DNA of 64,000 nt from positions 1,426,001-1,490,000 of the forward strand of contig OZ240228.1 in the NCBI GenBank assembly GCA_965197795.1, in the 5' to 3' direction. The position numbers and the translations under genes were made by a program. Source of the DNA: WHTK01 sp965197795. GTDB lineage: Bacteria; Chloroflexota; Dehalococcoidia; DSTF01; WHTK01. Positions 35,767-45,227 of this stretch are shown in pieces. The stretch's first letter is position 1. Every line of letters begins with the position of its first letter. The notes below the pieces were generated by a model. It was given only the letters and a program-made list of their open reading frames with translations, searched no databases and was not told where the DNA came from.

Positions 35767-36621
35767 ATGGCAGTTCAGGGTTCGTCATTTAGCCTTGGTT
35801 TGTTGAGCGTTGGTCTGGTGTTGCTGGCGGCAGGTCTGGCCGTCGCCTGCACGGGTCCAGCCGGCGACACTGCGTCCACTCCGACCCCTCAGGCGACCGC
35901 AACCGTGACACCGATAGCCGAAGCCACCCCGACGTCGACAGCAACATTGACGCCTACAATCGTGGCAACGCGACCGCTTGGCGCTCAGTTCGAACTCGGG
36001 GTCGCCGAAACGATTCGACTCGAGAGCACCGGCCGGTCGCTCAGCCTGGAAGGCGTCACGGCCGATTCACGCTGCCCGGAAGACGTGACCTGCGTATGGG
36101 CGGGTGAGGTCACGGCGGTGTTCGCTGTCCTGAGGGACGACGCAACTCAGGCCCACATCGAGGTGACGCTGGGCCCGAATACGGACGCCACGGTCTCCTT
36201 CGATTCGTTTGCGTTGACGCTGGTCGCCGTCTCGCCTCAGCCCAGGACCTCCACGCCGATCGCTCCAGAGGACTACGTAGCCAGTGTCATCGTGGAACGG
36301 GTGCCGTCACAGGGTCGCGCCGGGATTCAGGGTTTGGTGACGCTCGGTCCGTTGTGCCCCGTGGCTCGACAAGACCAGCCGTGTTCAGACCGGCCCTATG
36401 CAGCGCTCATTCTCATAACGGACACCGATGGCAAAGAGGTGGCCCGAGTTATGTCGGGCCAGGACGGCCGCTACAGTCAGATCTTGCCGCCGGGGACCTA
36501 CAGAGTCGTGCCTCAGACGCCGCCCGACAACATCCTTCCATTTGCAGCCGACCTGACGGTTCTTATCAACGCTGGTGAGTGGCCGACCCTTGATATCAGT
36601 TACGACACTGGCATTCGCTAG
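35767..36621 (+). CDS. Thr/Pro-linker lipoprotein with carboxypeptidase-regulatory-like C-terminus
   Basis: This 284-residue protein has a lipobox (GLAVAC, Cys 28), a long Thr/Pro linker (residues 35-70) typical of Chloroflexota surface proteins, then a beta domain with the recurrent block DSRCPEDVTCVWAGEV (two Cys) and a C-terminal domain of the CarboxypepD_reg type (DGRYSQILPPGTYRVVPQ). It should be exposed on the cell surface. ATG 35767 has GAGAG nearby. Function unknown. Confidence 0.75.
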   Translation: MAVQGSSFSLGLLSVGLVLLAAGLAVACTGPAGDTASTPTPQATATVTPIAEATPTSTATLTPTIVATRPLGAQFELGVAETIRLESTGRSLSLEGVTADSRCPEDVTCVWAGEVTAVFAVLRDDATQAHIEVTLGPNTDATVSFDSFALTLVAVSPQPRTSTPIAPEDYVASVIVERVPSQGRAGIQGLVTLGPLCPVARQDQPCSDRPYAALILITDTDGKEVARVMSGQDGRYSQILPPGTYRVVPQTPPDNILPFAADLTVLINAGEWPTLDISYDTGIR

Positions 36622-36752
36622 CGAACCGACCTTAAGCTAGCATCCTCTCGTTGCACCGCCGGCTAGCGTTTATGCCGGACAATCGACACAGCGAGGGTAG
36701 TCCTCGCGTATCGCATTACGGCTGACGAACGCTCAGTCTGAGGAGGCAGGCC

Positions 36753-37724
36753 ATGGCAAAGTTTCTCGGCGTATTCAACGCCTCGCACACACCCTTTTGC
36801 TTCGCCGCGCCGGAGCTCTGGCAAGAAATGCGCGCGGCTCGCAATCTCCGAGGTGACGTCCCTCTTGATGACCTGGATGAGAACCGCAGAAAAGCGGCTC
36901 GTCTGAACGCCGCCCTCGAGACGCTGCGGTCGACGATCGCGGCGGCAGAGCCGGACGTTGTCGTCGTCGTAGCCAGCGATCAGATCGAGTCGTTCGACTT
37001 CCGCAACTTCCCGAGAATCGCCGTCTATCTGGGTGAGGAGTTTGAGGGGCGTTCATCCCAGAACGCCGCCGGTGGTAGCACGGGGGCGCCGATCAGGACG
37101 AAGCTCAAAGGGCACCCCGAGTTCGGCAGCCGGCTTCTTCTCGGACTGATGCGGCACGGGCTCGATCCCGCCTTCTGCATGGACATGCCGAACCCGGAGC
37201 GCGGCCTGGCACACGGCTTGATTTGGAAGGCTGAATCGATGACCGGGGTTACCACGCCCACGGTGCCGCTCCTGCTCAACTGCCACTACGCACCGCAGAT
37301 CACCGCGATCCGAAGCTACGAAGCCGGCCGGGCGCTGCGAGAGGCCATCGAGGAGGACGAGAGCGATTTAAGAGTTGCGGTGGTCGGGACGGGCGGCCTC
37401 TGGCACACGCCGGGCGCGCCGGAAGCCTACCTGGACGAGGACTTCGACAGACAACTCCTGGCTCACCTGGAGGCCGGGGACGTCAAGGGCATGGCCAACT
37501 ACTTCGATGCCTACTCGGTGTCCTCGGAGGATGTCAGCCAGAAGGCAGGCGCGACTGCGACCGGGATGCCGGTATCGAGCGGACCGCAAGGTGGCACTCG
37601 GCAGATCTGTAACTGGATCGCCGCCGCCGCGGCAGCGGACGGTACTCCGTTTACGATCCTAGACTACGTGCCCGTTTATGCATCCCCCATTGGTGCAGGC
37701 TTCGCCTACTGCTCGATGGCCTGA
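36753..37724 (+). CDS. LigB-type class III extradiol ring-cleavage dioxygenase
   Basis: This 323-residue protein matches the beta (LigB) catalytic subunit of protocatechuate 4,5-dioxygenase and relatives: FNASHTPFCF at the N-terminus carries the first His ligand, VVVVASDQIESFDFRNFP the central strand with an Asp/Glu pair, and VAVVGTGGLWHTPGAPEA a further His. Such Fe(II) enzymes open catecholic rings by meta cleavage. A strong AGGAGG precedes the ATG. The SDR follows 35 bp later. A stand-alone extradiol enzyme for hydroxybenzoates or related phenolics is likely. Confidence 0.82.
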   Translation: MAKFLGVFNASHTPFCFAAPELWQEMRAARNLRGDVPLDDLDENRRKAARLNAALETLRSTIAAAEPDVVVVVASDQIESFDFRNFPRIAVYLGEEFEGRSSQNAAGGSTGAPIRTKLKGHPEFGSRLLLGLMRHGLDPAFCMDMPNPERGLAHGLIWKAESMTGVTTPTVPLLLNCHYAPQITAIRSYEAGRALREAIEEDESDLRVAVVGTGGLWHTPGAPEAYLDEDFDRQLLAHLEAGDVKGMANYFDAYSVSSEDVSQKAGATATGMPVSSGPQGGTRQICNWIAAAAAADGTPFTILDYVPVYASPIGAGFAYCSMA

Positions 37725-37758
37725 CCTAGTGGCTGCGTGATTAGTAAGGAGAAGCGCC

Positions 37759-38616
37759 ATGACTAACTCTCGAGAGCTGGACTCGCGCGCGGCGGGCGCA
37801 AGGCGGTTTCAGGACAAGGTCTGCGTCATCGCCGGCGCTGGTCAGGGCATCGGCAGCGCCACGGCGCGCCGGCTGGCGCAGGAAGGCGCCACGCTCGTCC
37901 TTGGCGACTGGGTTGAGGCTTCGGCGCAGAAAGTCGCTGCGGAGGTTCGCGAATTCGGCAGCAGCGTCATTACTCACACAGGAAACTACTCGACCTGGGA
38001 AGCCTGCGACGAGCTGATGACCAGCGCCAACCAGCAGTTCGGCAGAATCGACGTGCTCGTCGTCATAGTCGGTGGGACGATCTTTTTCCAGTCGTTACAG
38101 CACTACACGCCGGAGCAGATTGCCGCCGAGATCGACAAGTCTCTCTGGCCGGCGATCTGGTGTGTACGCGCCGCCCTGCCGTACATGATCGAACAGCAGT
38201 CCGGCAGCATCGTGACCATGGCGTCCCAGGCCCTCGTGGGCAAGTTTCGCGCCCCGTACGCCGCCGCGAAGGGTGGCGTCGTCGGACTGACGACGTCTCT
38301 GTCAAAGGAGCTAGGCAGATACGGTATTCGGATCAACAGCATCTCCCCCTCGGCCGTCAGCGCCTCCGATCGTGTGACGCCGCGCAACCACAACGTGGAG
38401 CCTGAAAGGAACGAATTGCCGGAGGAGGAGATGGAGCTGCAACGCCACTATCGCGAATGCGAACGACGGTCGGTGCAGCCCCTGAGGGAACACCTGGAAC
38501 GCGATAGCACCGCAGCAGAACAGGCCGCCACGATCGCCTTCCTGGCGTCAGAAGACGCCTCCTACGTTACGGGAGAGGTGATCTCGGTCAGCGGCGGCGA
38601 GACGCTGCCGTTCTAG
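37759..38616 (+). CDS. SDR dehydrogenase, BenD-like dihydrodiol dehydrogenase
   Basis: This 285-residue short-chain dehydrogenase has GAGQGIGSATARRLA (NAD binding), the active-site YAAAKGG and SPSAV segments. Several blocks (VVIVGGTIFFQSLQHYTPEQ, CVRAALPYMIEQQSGS) resemble BenD, the benzoate cis-diol dehydrogenase. It follows the LigB gene with AAGGAG upstream, so a role in aromatic ring oxidation is likely. The substrate cannot be fixed from sequence. Confidence 0.8.
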   Translation: MTNSRELDSRAAGARRFQDKVCVIAGAGQGIGSATARRLAQEGATLVLGDWVEASAQKVAAEVREFGSSVITHTGNYSTWEACDELMTSANQQFGRIDVLVVIVGGTIFFQSLQHYTPEQIAAEIDKSLWPAIWCVRAALPYMIEQQSGSIVTMASQALVGKFRAPYAAAKGGVVGLTTSLSKELGRYGIRINSISPSAVSASDRVTPRNHNVEPERNELPEEEMELQRHYRECERRSVQPLREHLERDSTAAEQAATIAFLASEDASYVTGEVISVSGGETLPF

Positions 38617-38712
38617 CTGGGTTCGAGCGGGCCAGCGCCGGCAGGTGACATCGCGCGGCCCTATGTGCACGTTGCACTTGCAAACATGTGAACCTGCCTG
38701 GAGGCATCTTGC

Positions 38713-39209
38713 AACAGGGCAGACACGAGGGACCGCTCGAACCCGGCGCGCAATCGCGCCGAGTTCGAGCAAGCGTGGCAGGAATTGATCGACGCGACCG
38801 TGCGGCGGCGTGAGGTCTACGAGCCAAACTACGGGGGTTCCTCCGTGGTGTTCGGTCCACCCCGGGAGCCGCCAGCGGCATTCACGGAAAACACTCCTTC
38901 GAGGCGCGTGCGGGGCCTCACCTGGGGCTGCGGATGCTTTCCTTGGGTATAAGCAGCTTTGAGGCACTGGGGTCGGACTTTACGCTACTGATCCTTGGCG
39001 CCTCAGACTCGGACGTCGCGAAATTCGAGGGTGCGGCGTCTTCGTTGCGTCTGCCGCTGAAGACGTTGCGGGACTCACAGGAGGACGAGCGCTCAGATTA
39101 CGGCGCGCGGTTGGTGCTCTTACGGCCCGACCAGTATGTGGCGTGGGCCGGCGATGACGCACCCGGTGACGCTGCCGCCGTCCTTAAACGATCTGCCGGC
39201 CTCGCATAA
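38713..39209 (+). pseudogene. C-terminal remnant of an FAD-dependent aromatic monooxygenase
   Basis: Only about 160 C-terminal residues remain, in two frames that must be joined near 38870. The first piece reads EFEQAWQELIDATVRRREVY and YGGSSVVFGP; the second gives a thioredoxin-like tail, SSFEALGSDFTLLILG and closing YGARLVLLRPDQYVAWAG. That tail is characteristic of PheA/TfdB-type flavin phenol hydroxylases. The FAD-binding N-terminal two thirds are absent, so the gene is not functional. It lies just downstream of the LigB/SDR pair, consistent with an eroded aromatic catabolic cluster. Confidence 0.65.
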
Positions 39210-39289
39210 AGCCAGCGCCGTTTCGCGACGGGAGGCGCAACCCGCGCGGTCCTCGGACCATTGACGACTCTGGGTACGCTGACTGCTGG

Positions 39290-39454
39290 TCAGGCGCTAA
39301 CGGATTCGGCGACGGCGTGCACGGCGGTCGCCGCGTCCTGATAAAGGCCGTTCAGGCTACCGGCGGCCAAGGCCAGGATGCCGATGACTGCGATGGACAA
39401 GATCATCAAAATCAGTCCGTATTCGGTCGTGGTCTGGCCATTTTCGTCATGCAT
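39290..39454 (-). CDS. Flp/Fap-type (class IVb) pilin
   Basis: A 54-residue frame from ATG 39454, with a GGGAGAG ribosome binding site, shows the Flp pilin core: a hydrophilic leader, GQTTTEYGLILMILSIAVIG and a short helical tail. The Glu-Tyr pair and the hydrophobic helix after it are diagnostic of Flp pilins, which TadV-like prepilin peptidases cleave. No tad/cpa assembly genes occur in this window, so machinery must be elsewhere. Confidence 0.85.
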   Translation of the reverse strand: MHDENGQTTTEYGLILMILSIAVIGILALAAGSLNGLYQDAATAVHAVAESVSA

Positions 39455-39656
39455 TTCGACTCTCCCTGCCGCGTTACGGGCTCACTTCCTGCACTTCCAA
39501 TAACGGACCAACATCGCAGATGTGTCACATGGCGGTCGAGAACCCGCCTTGGCATGGCAGCACCTTGTGTTGGTTTCAGGGCGTCTGAGCCGATCGCGAG
39601 CGGCCTGGTAGCTATAATGCGCCCCGGACGCAGCCTCGAAGCCAGGAGGGAGCCAA

Positions 39657-39998
39657 CTGACGACACAGCCAACGTCGACGAAGGAGGCTGGCCCGGCATG
39701 TACGGACGGCTGCCCCGGCTGCGGGCCGAACCACGTAGACCTGTCGGAGGAAGGCCTGCGGCTGACCTGTGGCGTCGGCCGCGGCGTCTGTCAGGCCAAC
39801 GTGGAAGCATTTACGCTGGCTTGTGAGACTCCTTCCGGCCGCCGGGACGCGGCATTTGGCCCACTCGATCTGTTTGCGACCCTGGCCGAAATCGCCTTAG
39901 AAGACCGCACCGCCGACATGCTGGACCTGACGCGGGCTGAGCCCCACGGCGATCCTTGTACGGTACGCGGAGCGTCGCCTTCCGTGCTTCAGCCGTAA
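39657..39998 (+). CDS. Hypothetical Cys-rich protein, CTG start
   Basis: A 113-residue frame begins at CTG 39657 six bases after AGGAGGGA. No ATG, GTG or TTG in that frame precedes the conserved-looking Cys segments, so CTG is the likely start; GTG 39801 would cut off two Cys clusters. The N-terminal half carries CTDGCPGCG and LTCGVGRGVCQ, a possible zinc or cluster site. A TATAAT lies at 39613-39618. I do not recognise the family. Confidence 0.5.
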   Translation: MTTQPTSTKEAGPACTDGCPGCGPNHVDLSEEGLRLTCGVGRGVCQANVEAFTLACETPSGRRDAAFGPLDLFATLAEIALEDRTADMLDLTRAEPHGDPCTVRGASPSVLQP

Positions 39999-40161
39999 GC
40001 GATGGATTGAGTCTCGATCGAACATCGTTAGGACCGCCTCAGGATCGCTACACTAGACGCGGAAAGTGGACGCTTCGGGCTGGTCGGGTACCGTCCGCCT
40101 CCAGCCGGTATGCGCCCGCTCGTACAGCTCGGTGGCTGGCGTGTGGATGAGGAGTCCAATC

Positions 40162-41457
40162 ATGACCAATGGCAGCAGCCGCGACACGCTCGGGATTCTG
40201 GTGGGCGGCGGTCCCGCACCTGGGATCAACAGCGTCATCAGCTCCGCGACGATCGAAGCACGAAACTCGGGAATGGGCGTCATCGGCATCCAGGAAGGCT
40301 TTGAGCACCTCATCGCCGGCGACGCTTCGCATACTCGCGGGCTCTCGATCGAGGATGTCTCGCGCATTCACTCGCAGGGCGGGTCAATTCTGGGAACCTC
40401 GCGTGCGAATCCCGCGAAGAGCACCGAATCACTGGAGACCGTGGTACAGACGCTCCGCAAGCTCGGAATCACTCACTTGGTGACGATCGGCGGCGATGAC
40501 ACGGCTTTCTCGGCCGCGTCCGTAACGGAGCACGCCAACGGTGCCCTGCGCGTCGCTCACGTGCCCAAGACGATCGATAACGACCTGCCGATGCCGAGCG
40601 GCATGCCGACCTTCGGTTATGAGACGGCGCGTCACGTTGGAACGGAGCTCGTGCTAACGCTCATGGAGGAATCTCGTACGGTAAACCGCTGGTTTGTCGT
40701 GGTCCTCATGGGACGCAAGGCGGGCCACCTGGCGCTCGGTGTCGGCAAAGCTGCGGGAGCGACGCTAACCGTGATCCCGGAGGAGTTCCCCGAGCGCATC
40801 ACGCTGGATGACGTGGCTCGGGTGATTGAAGGCTCGATCTTGAAGCGACGGCTGACGGCGCAGGGCTACGGCGTCGCAATCGTCGGCGAGGGCGTTGGCG
40901 AGCGGATGGACCCAGAGGAGCTGCGCAGCGGGGCCGGAATCGACGTTTCCTACGACTCGCACGGCCATATTGCGCTGGCCGACATCCCGTTGGCTTCGAT
41001 GATCAAACAGCGCCTGATCCGGCGCTTCGCTGAGCGCGGCGAGAAGATGCAAGTCACGGACGTAACGCTGGGTTATGAGCTTCGCTGCGCCCCGCCACTT
41101 CCCTTCGACATCGATTACACGCGGACCCTGGGTTGGGGCGCAGTGCGCTATCTTCTGGAGGAGCCCTCGGACAGCCAGTTGGAGCGCGGCGGCTTCGTGA
41201 CATTGGACGGCGTTAACCTGCGCACGCTGCCTTTCGCGGACCTGCGGGACCCGGCCACCGGGCGCACGAAGGTCCGTCTCGTCGATGTGGCATCGGAGCA
41301 CTATCGAGTCGCCCACGAGTACATGATTCGTCTCACGCCGGATGACTTTAGTGACTCGGCTCAGACTCAGCGCCTGGCCGAAGCCGCCGGCATGACGCCG
41401 GAAGCGTTTCGCTCGGAATACTGCCAGGTCTCGAATGGGAGCGACGCTACGACTTGA
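40162..41457 (+). CDS. pfp: PPi-dependent 6-phosphofructokinase
   Basis: This 431-residue phosphofructokinase has the family motifs VGGGPAPGINSVISS (start), VTIGGDDT and VPKTIDNDLPMP. The GGDD form (rather than GGDG) marks pyrophosphate-dependent enzymes, which catalyse the reversible phosphorylation of fructose 6-phosphate. MGRKAGHLALG and PEEFPER are consistent with that clade. ATG 40162 has GAGGAG upstream; an upstream in-frame start near 40066 is not supported. The gene stands alone. Confidence 0.88.
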   Translation: MTNGSSRDTLGILVGGGPAPGINSVISSATIEARNSGMGVIGIQEGFEHLIAGDASHTRGLSIEDVSRIHSQGGSILGTSRANPAKSTESLETVVQTLRKLGITHLVTIGGDDTAFSAASVTEHANGALRVAHVPKTIDNDLPMPSGMPTFGYETARHVGTELVLTLMEESRTVNRWFVVVLMGRKAGHLALGVGKAAGATLTVIPEEFPERITLDDVARVIEGSILKRRLTAQGYGVAIVGEGVGERMDPEELRSGAGIDVSYDSHGHIALADIPLASMIKQRLIRRFAERGEKMQVTDVTLGYELRCAPPLPFDIDYTRTLGWGAVRYLLEEPSDSQLERGGFVTLDGVNLRTLPFADLRDPATGRTKVRLVDVASEHYRVAHEYMIRLTPDDFSDSAQTQRLAEAAGMTPEAFRSEYCQVSNGSDATT

Positions 41458-41656
41458 GCCGTCTGGAAGACTCCGGCTTGCCGGCTTGCCTGGGGACTAT
41501 GTAGGCGACGTGCCTGCTGTAGCCGCACCGGGGGCAGACGAGGCGCTGCTCCGACTGCGCCAGCGCGTCCAGCGGCAGGCAGTCGCCGGAGCAGTCGTAC
41601 TCATGAACGAGCGGCGTTTCGCACCTTGGGCAAGTGACTCTACCGGCGTACTGCAT
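41447..41656 (-). CDS. Small zinc-ribbon protein
   Basis: This 69-residue protein has two CPRC knuckles (VTCPRCETPL and LVCPRCGYSR) and an Asp/Cys segment between (DCSGDC), a likely treble-clef or ribbon zinc site. GGGAGGG lies upstream of ATG 41656. It overlaps the convergent pfp gene by 11 bp. Function unknown. Confidence 0.65.
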   Translation of the reverse strand: MQYAGRVTCPRCETPLVHEYDCSGDCLPLDALAQSEQRLVCPRCGYSRHVAYIVPRQAGKPESSRRLKS

Positions 41657-41878
41657 GAAGCAACCCTCCCGGCGAAATCATGATGCGATAAGTGTAATCC
41701 ATGAGGTCAATGCCTATTCATATAGTCAACTACGTGGAAGCTCGCCCGACAGACCCAGGCTGCCCGAGGTTCGTAAGACGCCAGGATCGTGGATAGAGCC
41801 GTCAGCTCGGAGTGCCTGCGCGACGAGATTCACGGCGAGGCCGAGCGAGGGCGCGCGGCTAAAGGGGCGGCTTCGAGC

Positions 41879-42796
41879 CTATCTTGGCGTGAAGCGAACA
41901 GGCTGGCCCGGGACCTTCATGCGCAGGCGGTAGATCGACGTTTGCGCCGTCACGTACATCGTCCGCCAGTCGTCGCCGCCCCACGCGAGGTTGGCGGGGC
42001 TCTCGCCGATGCCGATGAATCCGAGCAGTTTGCCTTGCGGGTCAAAGACCCAGATGCCTTCGGCCGTGTTGGCCGCGACATAGACGTTGCCCTGCGAGTC
42101 GAGCTTCATGCCGTCTGGCCGGCCCCGCGTTTCGCCATACTGGACTTCGCAGAAGTTGCGGCCATTCGCGAGGTTGCCGTCCGCCGCGACGTCGAAGGCA
42201 CGGATCAGCCCGTGCTGCGTGTCGCAGACGTACATCGTCGAGTCGTCGTCCGTCAGCGCCAGGCCATTGGGCGCCTCGAAGTCTCGGGCCAGCGTCTGCA
42301 ACGTTCCCGTTTCGACGGAGCATCGAAATACGCCCCGGAAGGCGTACTCCTCGCCAACGAAGGAACCGTCGGGCTGCCTCAGGCCGTACGCGGGGTCGGT
42401 GAACACCACGTCTCCGTTGAGCGCTGTGATGACGTCGTTGGGGCTGTTGAGGCGCGAACCCTCCCAGCGATCGACCAGGCTAGCCACTGTGCCGTCGGGA
42501 AGCGTACGGCTGACTCGCCGGCCCGCGTGCTCGCAGGTCAGCAGGTTGCCATCTTTGTCCCACGTATTGCCGTTGCTGATCCCGTTGGCCTCGCCCTCGC
42601 GCACGACTTTGACGCTGCCATCGCCCTCCGACCAGACGCGCAGGATCCCGGTCCTGACGTCACTGAAGTGCAACGTCTTGTCGCGGTTGTTCCACAGCGG
42701 GCCCTCGGTAAAGACGAACCCGGTTGCGATCTGCTCGACTTCAACGCTTGGATCGACGAGGTCGTTGAGACGGCCATCTAACGTTACGACTGCCAT
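41879..42796 (-). CDS. SMP-30/gluconolactonase/LRE-like beta-propeller protein
   Basis: This 305-residue protein has the six-bladed propeller of the SMP-30 family: the opening EGPLWNNRDKTLHFSDV carries a metal-binding Glu, LNSPNDVITALNGDVVFTDP the second metal site (Asn-Asp), and RPDGMKLDSQGNVYVA a late blade. Members hydrolyse sugar lactones or related esters with a divalent cation. I chose ATG 42796; a longer frame upstream has unconvincing sequence. No pathway partner is adjacent. Confidence 0.85.
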   Translation of the reverse strand: MAVVTLDGRLNDLVDPSVEVEQIATGFVFTEGPLWNNRDKTLHFSDVRTGILRVWSEGDGSVKVVREGEANGISNGNTWDKDGNLLTCEHAGRRVSRTLPDGTVASLVDRWEGSRLNSPNDVITALNGDVVFTDPAYGLRQPDGSFVGEEYAFRGVFRCSVETGTLQTLARDFEAPNGLALTDDDSTMYVCDTQHGLIRAFDVAADGNLANGRNFCEVQYGETRGRPDGMKLDSQGNVYVAANTAEGIWVFDPQGKLLGFIGIGESPANLAWGGDDWRTMYVTAQTSIYRLRMKVPGQPVRFTPR

Positions 42797-42897
42797 GAGA
42801 GTGCTCTTTCTAGCCTGGGGCTTGGTCCTGGATGATGTGGGCGACATGATTCTACGGCAATCTGCCGCAGTGACCCGCCGGACCTGACAATGGCAGC

Positions 42898-43386
42898 TCA
42901 AGCGTAGTCGAGCAGCGCGAAGACGTCGCATCCCTGCAGCCGTTCGCGTCCCCCGAGCGTGGTCAACTCGATGAGGAAGGCAAGGCCTGCGACACGTGCG
43001 CCCAGCAGCTCGACGAGTTTCGCCGCCCCGACCGCCGTCCCGCCGGTCGCGAGCAAGTCGTCCACTATGACCACGGATTCACCCGCCGATAGCGCGTCAC
43101 TATGGATGTCGAGCTGTCCTTCGCCGTACTCGAGCGCGTACTCAATCGACATGTGGGCCGCGGGAAGCTTGCCGGGTTTGCGCACCGGCACGAATGGCAG
43201 CCCCAGGCGAGCCGCCAGTGGCGCCCCGAACAGGAAACCGCGCGATTCGATTCCGACGATGGCGTCTGCGCCGCGCAAGGTGACGTACTGCTGCATCGCA
43301 TCCAGAGCCGCGTTGAAGGCGGCAGCATCCTTGAGCAGCGGCGTGACGTCGCGAAAGAGGACGCCGGGCTGAGGGAAATCCGGCAC
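42898..43386 (-). CDS. apt: Adenine phosphoribosyltransferase, N-terminus lost by a frameshift
   Basis: The 162-residue product has the type I phosphoribosyltransferase core: the PRPP motif VVIVDDLLATGGTAVGA, the adenine-binding loop ADAIVGIESRGF and the N-terminal DFPQPGVLFRDVTPLL. The natural start appears to be ATG 43415 (MDDFRALTGR), which overlaps the upstream cupin stop as TGATG; a single missing base near 43388 breaks that frame, leaving GTG 43386. Apt salvages adenine to AMP. The tight coupling argues for a functional gene with an assembly error. Confidence 0.8.
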   Translation of the reverse strand: MPDFPQPGVLFRDVTPLLKDAAAFNAALDAMQQYVTLRGADAIVGIESRGFLFGAPLAARLGLPFVPVRKPGKLPAAHMSIEYALEYGEGQLDIHSDALSAGESVVIVDDLLATGGTAVGAAKLVELLGARVAGLAFLIELTTLGGRERLQGCDVFALLDYA

Positions 43387-43414
43387 CTCCCGGTCAGGGC
43401 GCGAAAGTCGTCCA

Positions 43415-43813
43415 TCACGGACCTATCTCAGGGGCCCAGCAACCCTCGACGCGGTACGCCTCGTCTTCCCCAGGCCACGGCGGCATCATCACGGCGACAG
43501 CACACAGCGGCTGTCCTCCGACGCAACGGAACTGAAACGCCGTTCCCGCCGGAATGCTGAGACAGACGCCGGCAGCCAGTTGGACCGTTTCCTCAAGGTC
43601 CGCCTGGCTGCGCCACATCTCACCACGGCCGGAGACGACGTACCAAAGCTCCTCAACACCGTGATGCGCCACGGCTATCGAGGTCTGGCCGGGCTCGATC
43701 TGAAAATGCGCGATGCTGCCGCCCCTGAGGCCCAACAAGCTCCGCACCTGCGAGCCGTCCGGCGCCAAGACGTCTGCCTCTGAAGGGAGCGCCATCGTCT
43801 CGAACTGCATCAT
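43415..43813 (-). CDS. Cupin-domain protein
   Basis: This 132-residue protein is a single double-stranded beta-helix domain: VAHHGVEELWYVVSGRGEMW carries the first cupin motif (H, H, E) and VCLSIPAGTAFQFRCV the second. GGAGGT lies six bases before ATG 43813. It precedes apt with overlapping stop and start. Small cupins often bind a metal and act as isomerases, oxygenases or sensors; the role is unknown. Confidence 0.82.
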   Translation of the reverse strand: MMQFETMALPSEADVLAPDGSQVRSLLGLRGGSIAHFQIEPGQTSIAVAHHGVEELWYVVSGRGEMWRSQADLEETVQLAAGVCLSIPAGTAFQFRCVGGQPLCAVAVMMPPWPGEDEAYRVEGCWAPEIGP

Positions 43814-43906
43814 CACCTGACCTCCGTGTGATTTTACAGAAGGGGCGCCCCAAAGCGTTCAAGCGCTAACGACCGTGTGCCGAGAATCAGGTTAAGAGGT
43901 AACGAT

Positions 43907-45091
43907 ATGAGCCGATTCTCACTACGGCGCCTGCTCGACGCCGCCACGGCTTCCACCATAGCCGGCCTGCTGTTTGCCGCATGCGGCGGCGGCGGCGGGG
44001 AGCCGGTTGCGCCAACCGTCCCACCCGACGCCCCTCTGGCGCCGACAGCCAACGCCACGCAGACTGCGAGGCAGCTGATCGACGTAGCAGAAGGGCAATA
44101 CCTGGCCCACATGTCGGACGAGTTGAACGAGCTGGTTCGATCGCAGGCTTGGTTTGAAGATCTAAATCAGGATCACGTTGACCTGATAGCAGCGATCTTG
44201 GGTACCGAGCGTGCCGCCAAGGCGAAGGGCGAAGCGGACAGCGTCTTCGACATGCTGTCCTTTGCCTCGGAGCAGGCTTGGTACGGCGACGGTCTTGACT
44301 CCGGCGAGGCGCGCGGGCTGCGCGGCGCTTTCCAGGCCTACGAGAAGTCTCTGACCAACAGATACGGCCCCACCATAGGCCCCGTCCTCGCCACAACCCT
44401 CGAATTCGGCCTCTTCGAAGCGATCGAGCTCGAAGCGGGCGAATTGGTCGTCGTCGTCTCCGCCGATGACCCGGAGGTCGGACGGACCGTGATCGAAAAG
44501 TCGATTGCGTGGCTACCGCAAATCGAAGCGCCCGTCGACGCCTACCCGTATTCGTTCCTGCACCTGATGATCACCGATGTCGGCGAGCTTTACGCCGGCT
44601 TGTCTTATGACGAGTTCATCGCGATCAGTCCGGAATACGTGGACGACGAAACGATTGTGCACGAGTTGACCCATTCGACGATGTACGGGTCGTTCCCAAT
44701 CTGGTTTGAGGAGGGCTTCGCCCACTTCGGCGAGTTTTACATGACAGAGACGCTAGAGGATGGCGTCGCTCGAAACCACGAGGACCTGGAGTTTCTCGGA
44801 TTCGACGCCGCGCTTTACGTTGGGTTCTGCCGCGATCCGAGCTTCGAGGGCTACCTGGCCGAACGCATGCAAGGCTTTCTATTCATGAACCAAGTCTACG
44901 AGATGAACGGCATCGACGCGCTGATCGCGACAGTGCGCGAGATCCGCACCAAATCCCTCAGTGACCAGGAGCTCCTGCGGGTATTCGTCGGTTACGGCAC
45001 GTCCGAGGAACGCAATCGCATGGAGGAGCACTTCTGCCAGAACGTCGTCGGAACCTCCCGCAACTACTGTCCGCCGGACAAGCCTTTTTAG
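43907..45091 (+). CDS. Lipoprotein zinc metallopeptidase (HExxH)
   Basis: This 394-residue protein has a lipobox (LLFAAC), a Gly/Pro linker and a C-terminal peptidase domain with HELTH (His252, Glu253, His256) and the downstream WFEEGFAHFGE in which Glu269 may be the third zinc ligand (gluzincin-like). The hydrophobic N-terminus is a Sec signal. RBS AGAGGT supports ATG 43907. It probably cleaves extracellular or envelope proteins. I cannot name a family with certainty. Confidence 0.75.
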   Translation: MSRFSLRRLLDAATASTIAGLLFAACGGGGGEPVAPTVPPDAPLAPTANATQTARQLIDVAEGQYLAHMSDELNELVRSQAWFEDLNQDHVDLIAAILGTERAAKAKGEADSVFDMLSFASEQAWYGDGLDSGEARGLRGAFQAYEKSLTNRYGPTIGPVLATTLEFGLFEAIELEAGELVVVVSADDPEVGRTVIEKSIAWLPQIEAPVDAYPYSFLHLMITDVGELYAGLSYDEFIAISPEYVDDETIVHELTHSTMYGSFPIWFEEGFAHFGEFYMTETLEDGVARNHEDLEFLGFDAALYVGFCRDPSFEGYLAERMQGFLFMNQVYEMNGIDALIATVREIRTKSLSDQELLRVFVGYGTSEERNRMEEHFCQNVVGTSRNYCPPDKPF

Positions 45092-45227
45092 GTGGAAGGG
45101 GCCGATCAAGGGATGAAGCCTTGTACGTTCGAAGGATGCCTGCATATCATGATCAATAGCCTAAGCCGCCCGAGCCTGACCCGCGAGGCTCGTAACGAAG
45201 AACGAACTCCCCCGAGATGAGGGACTC

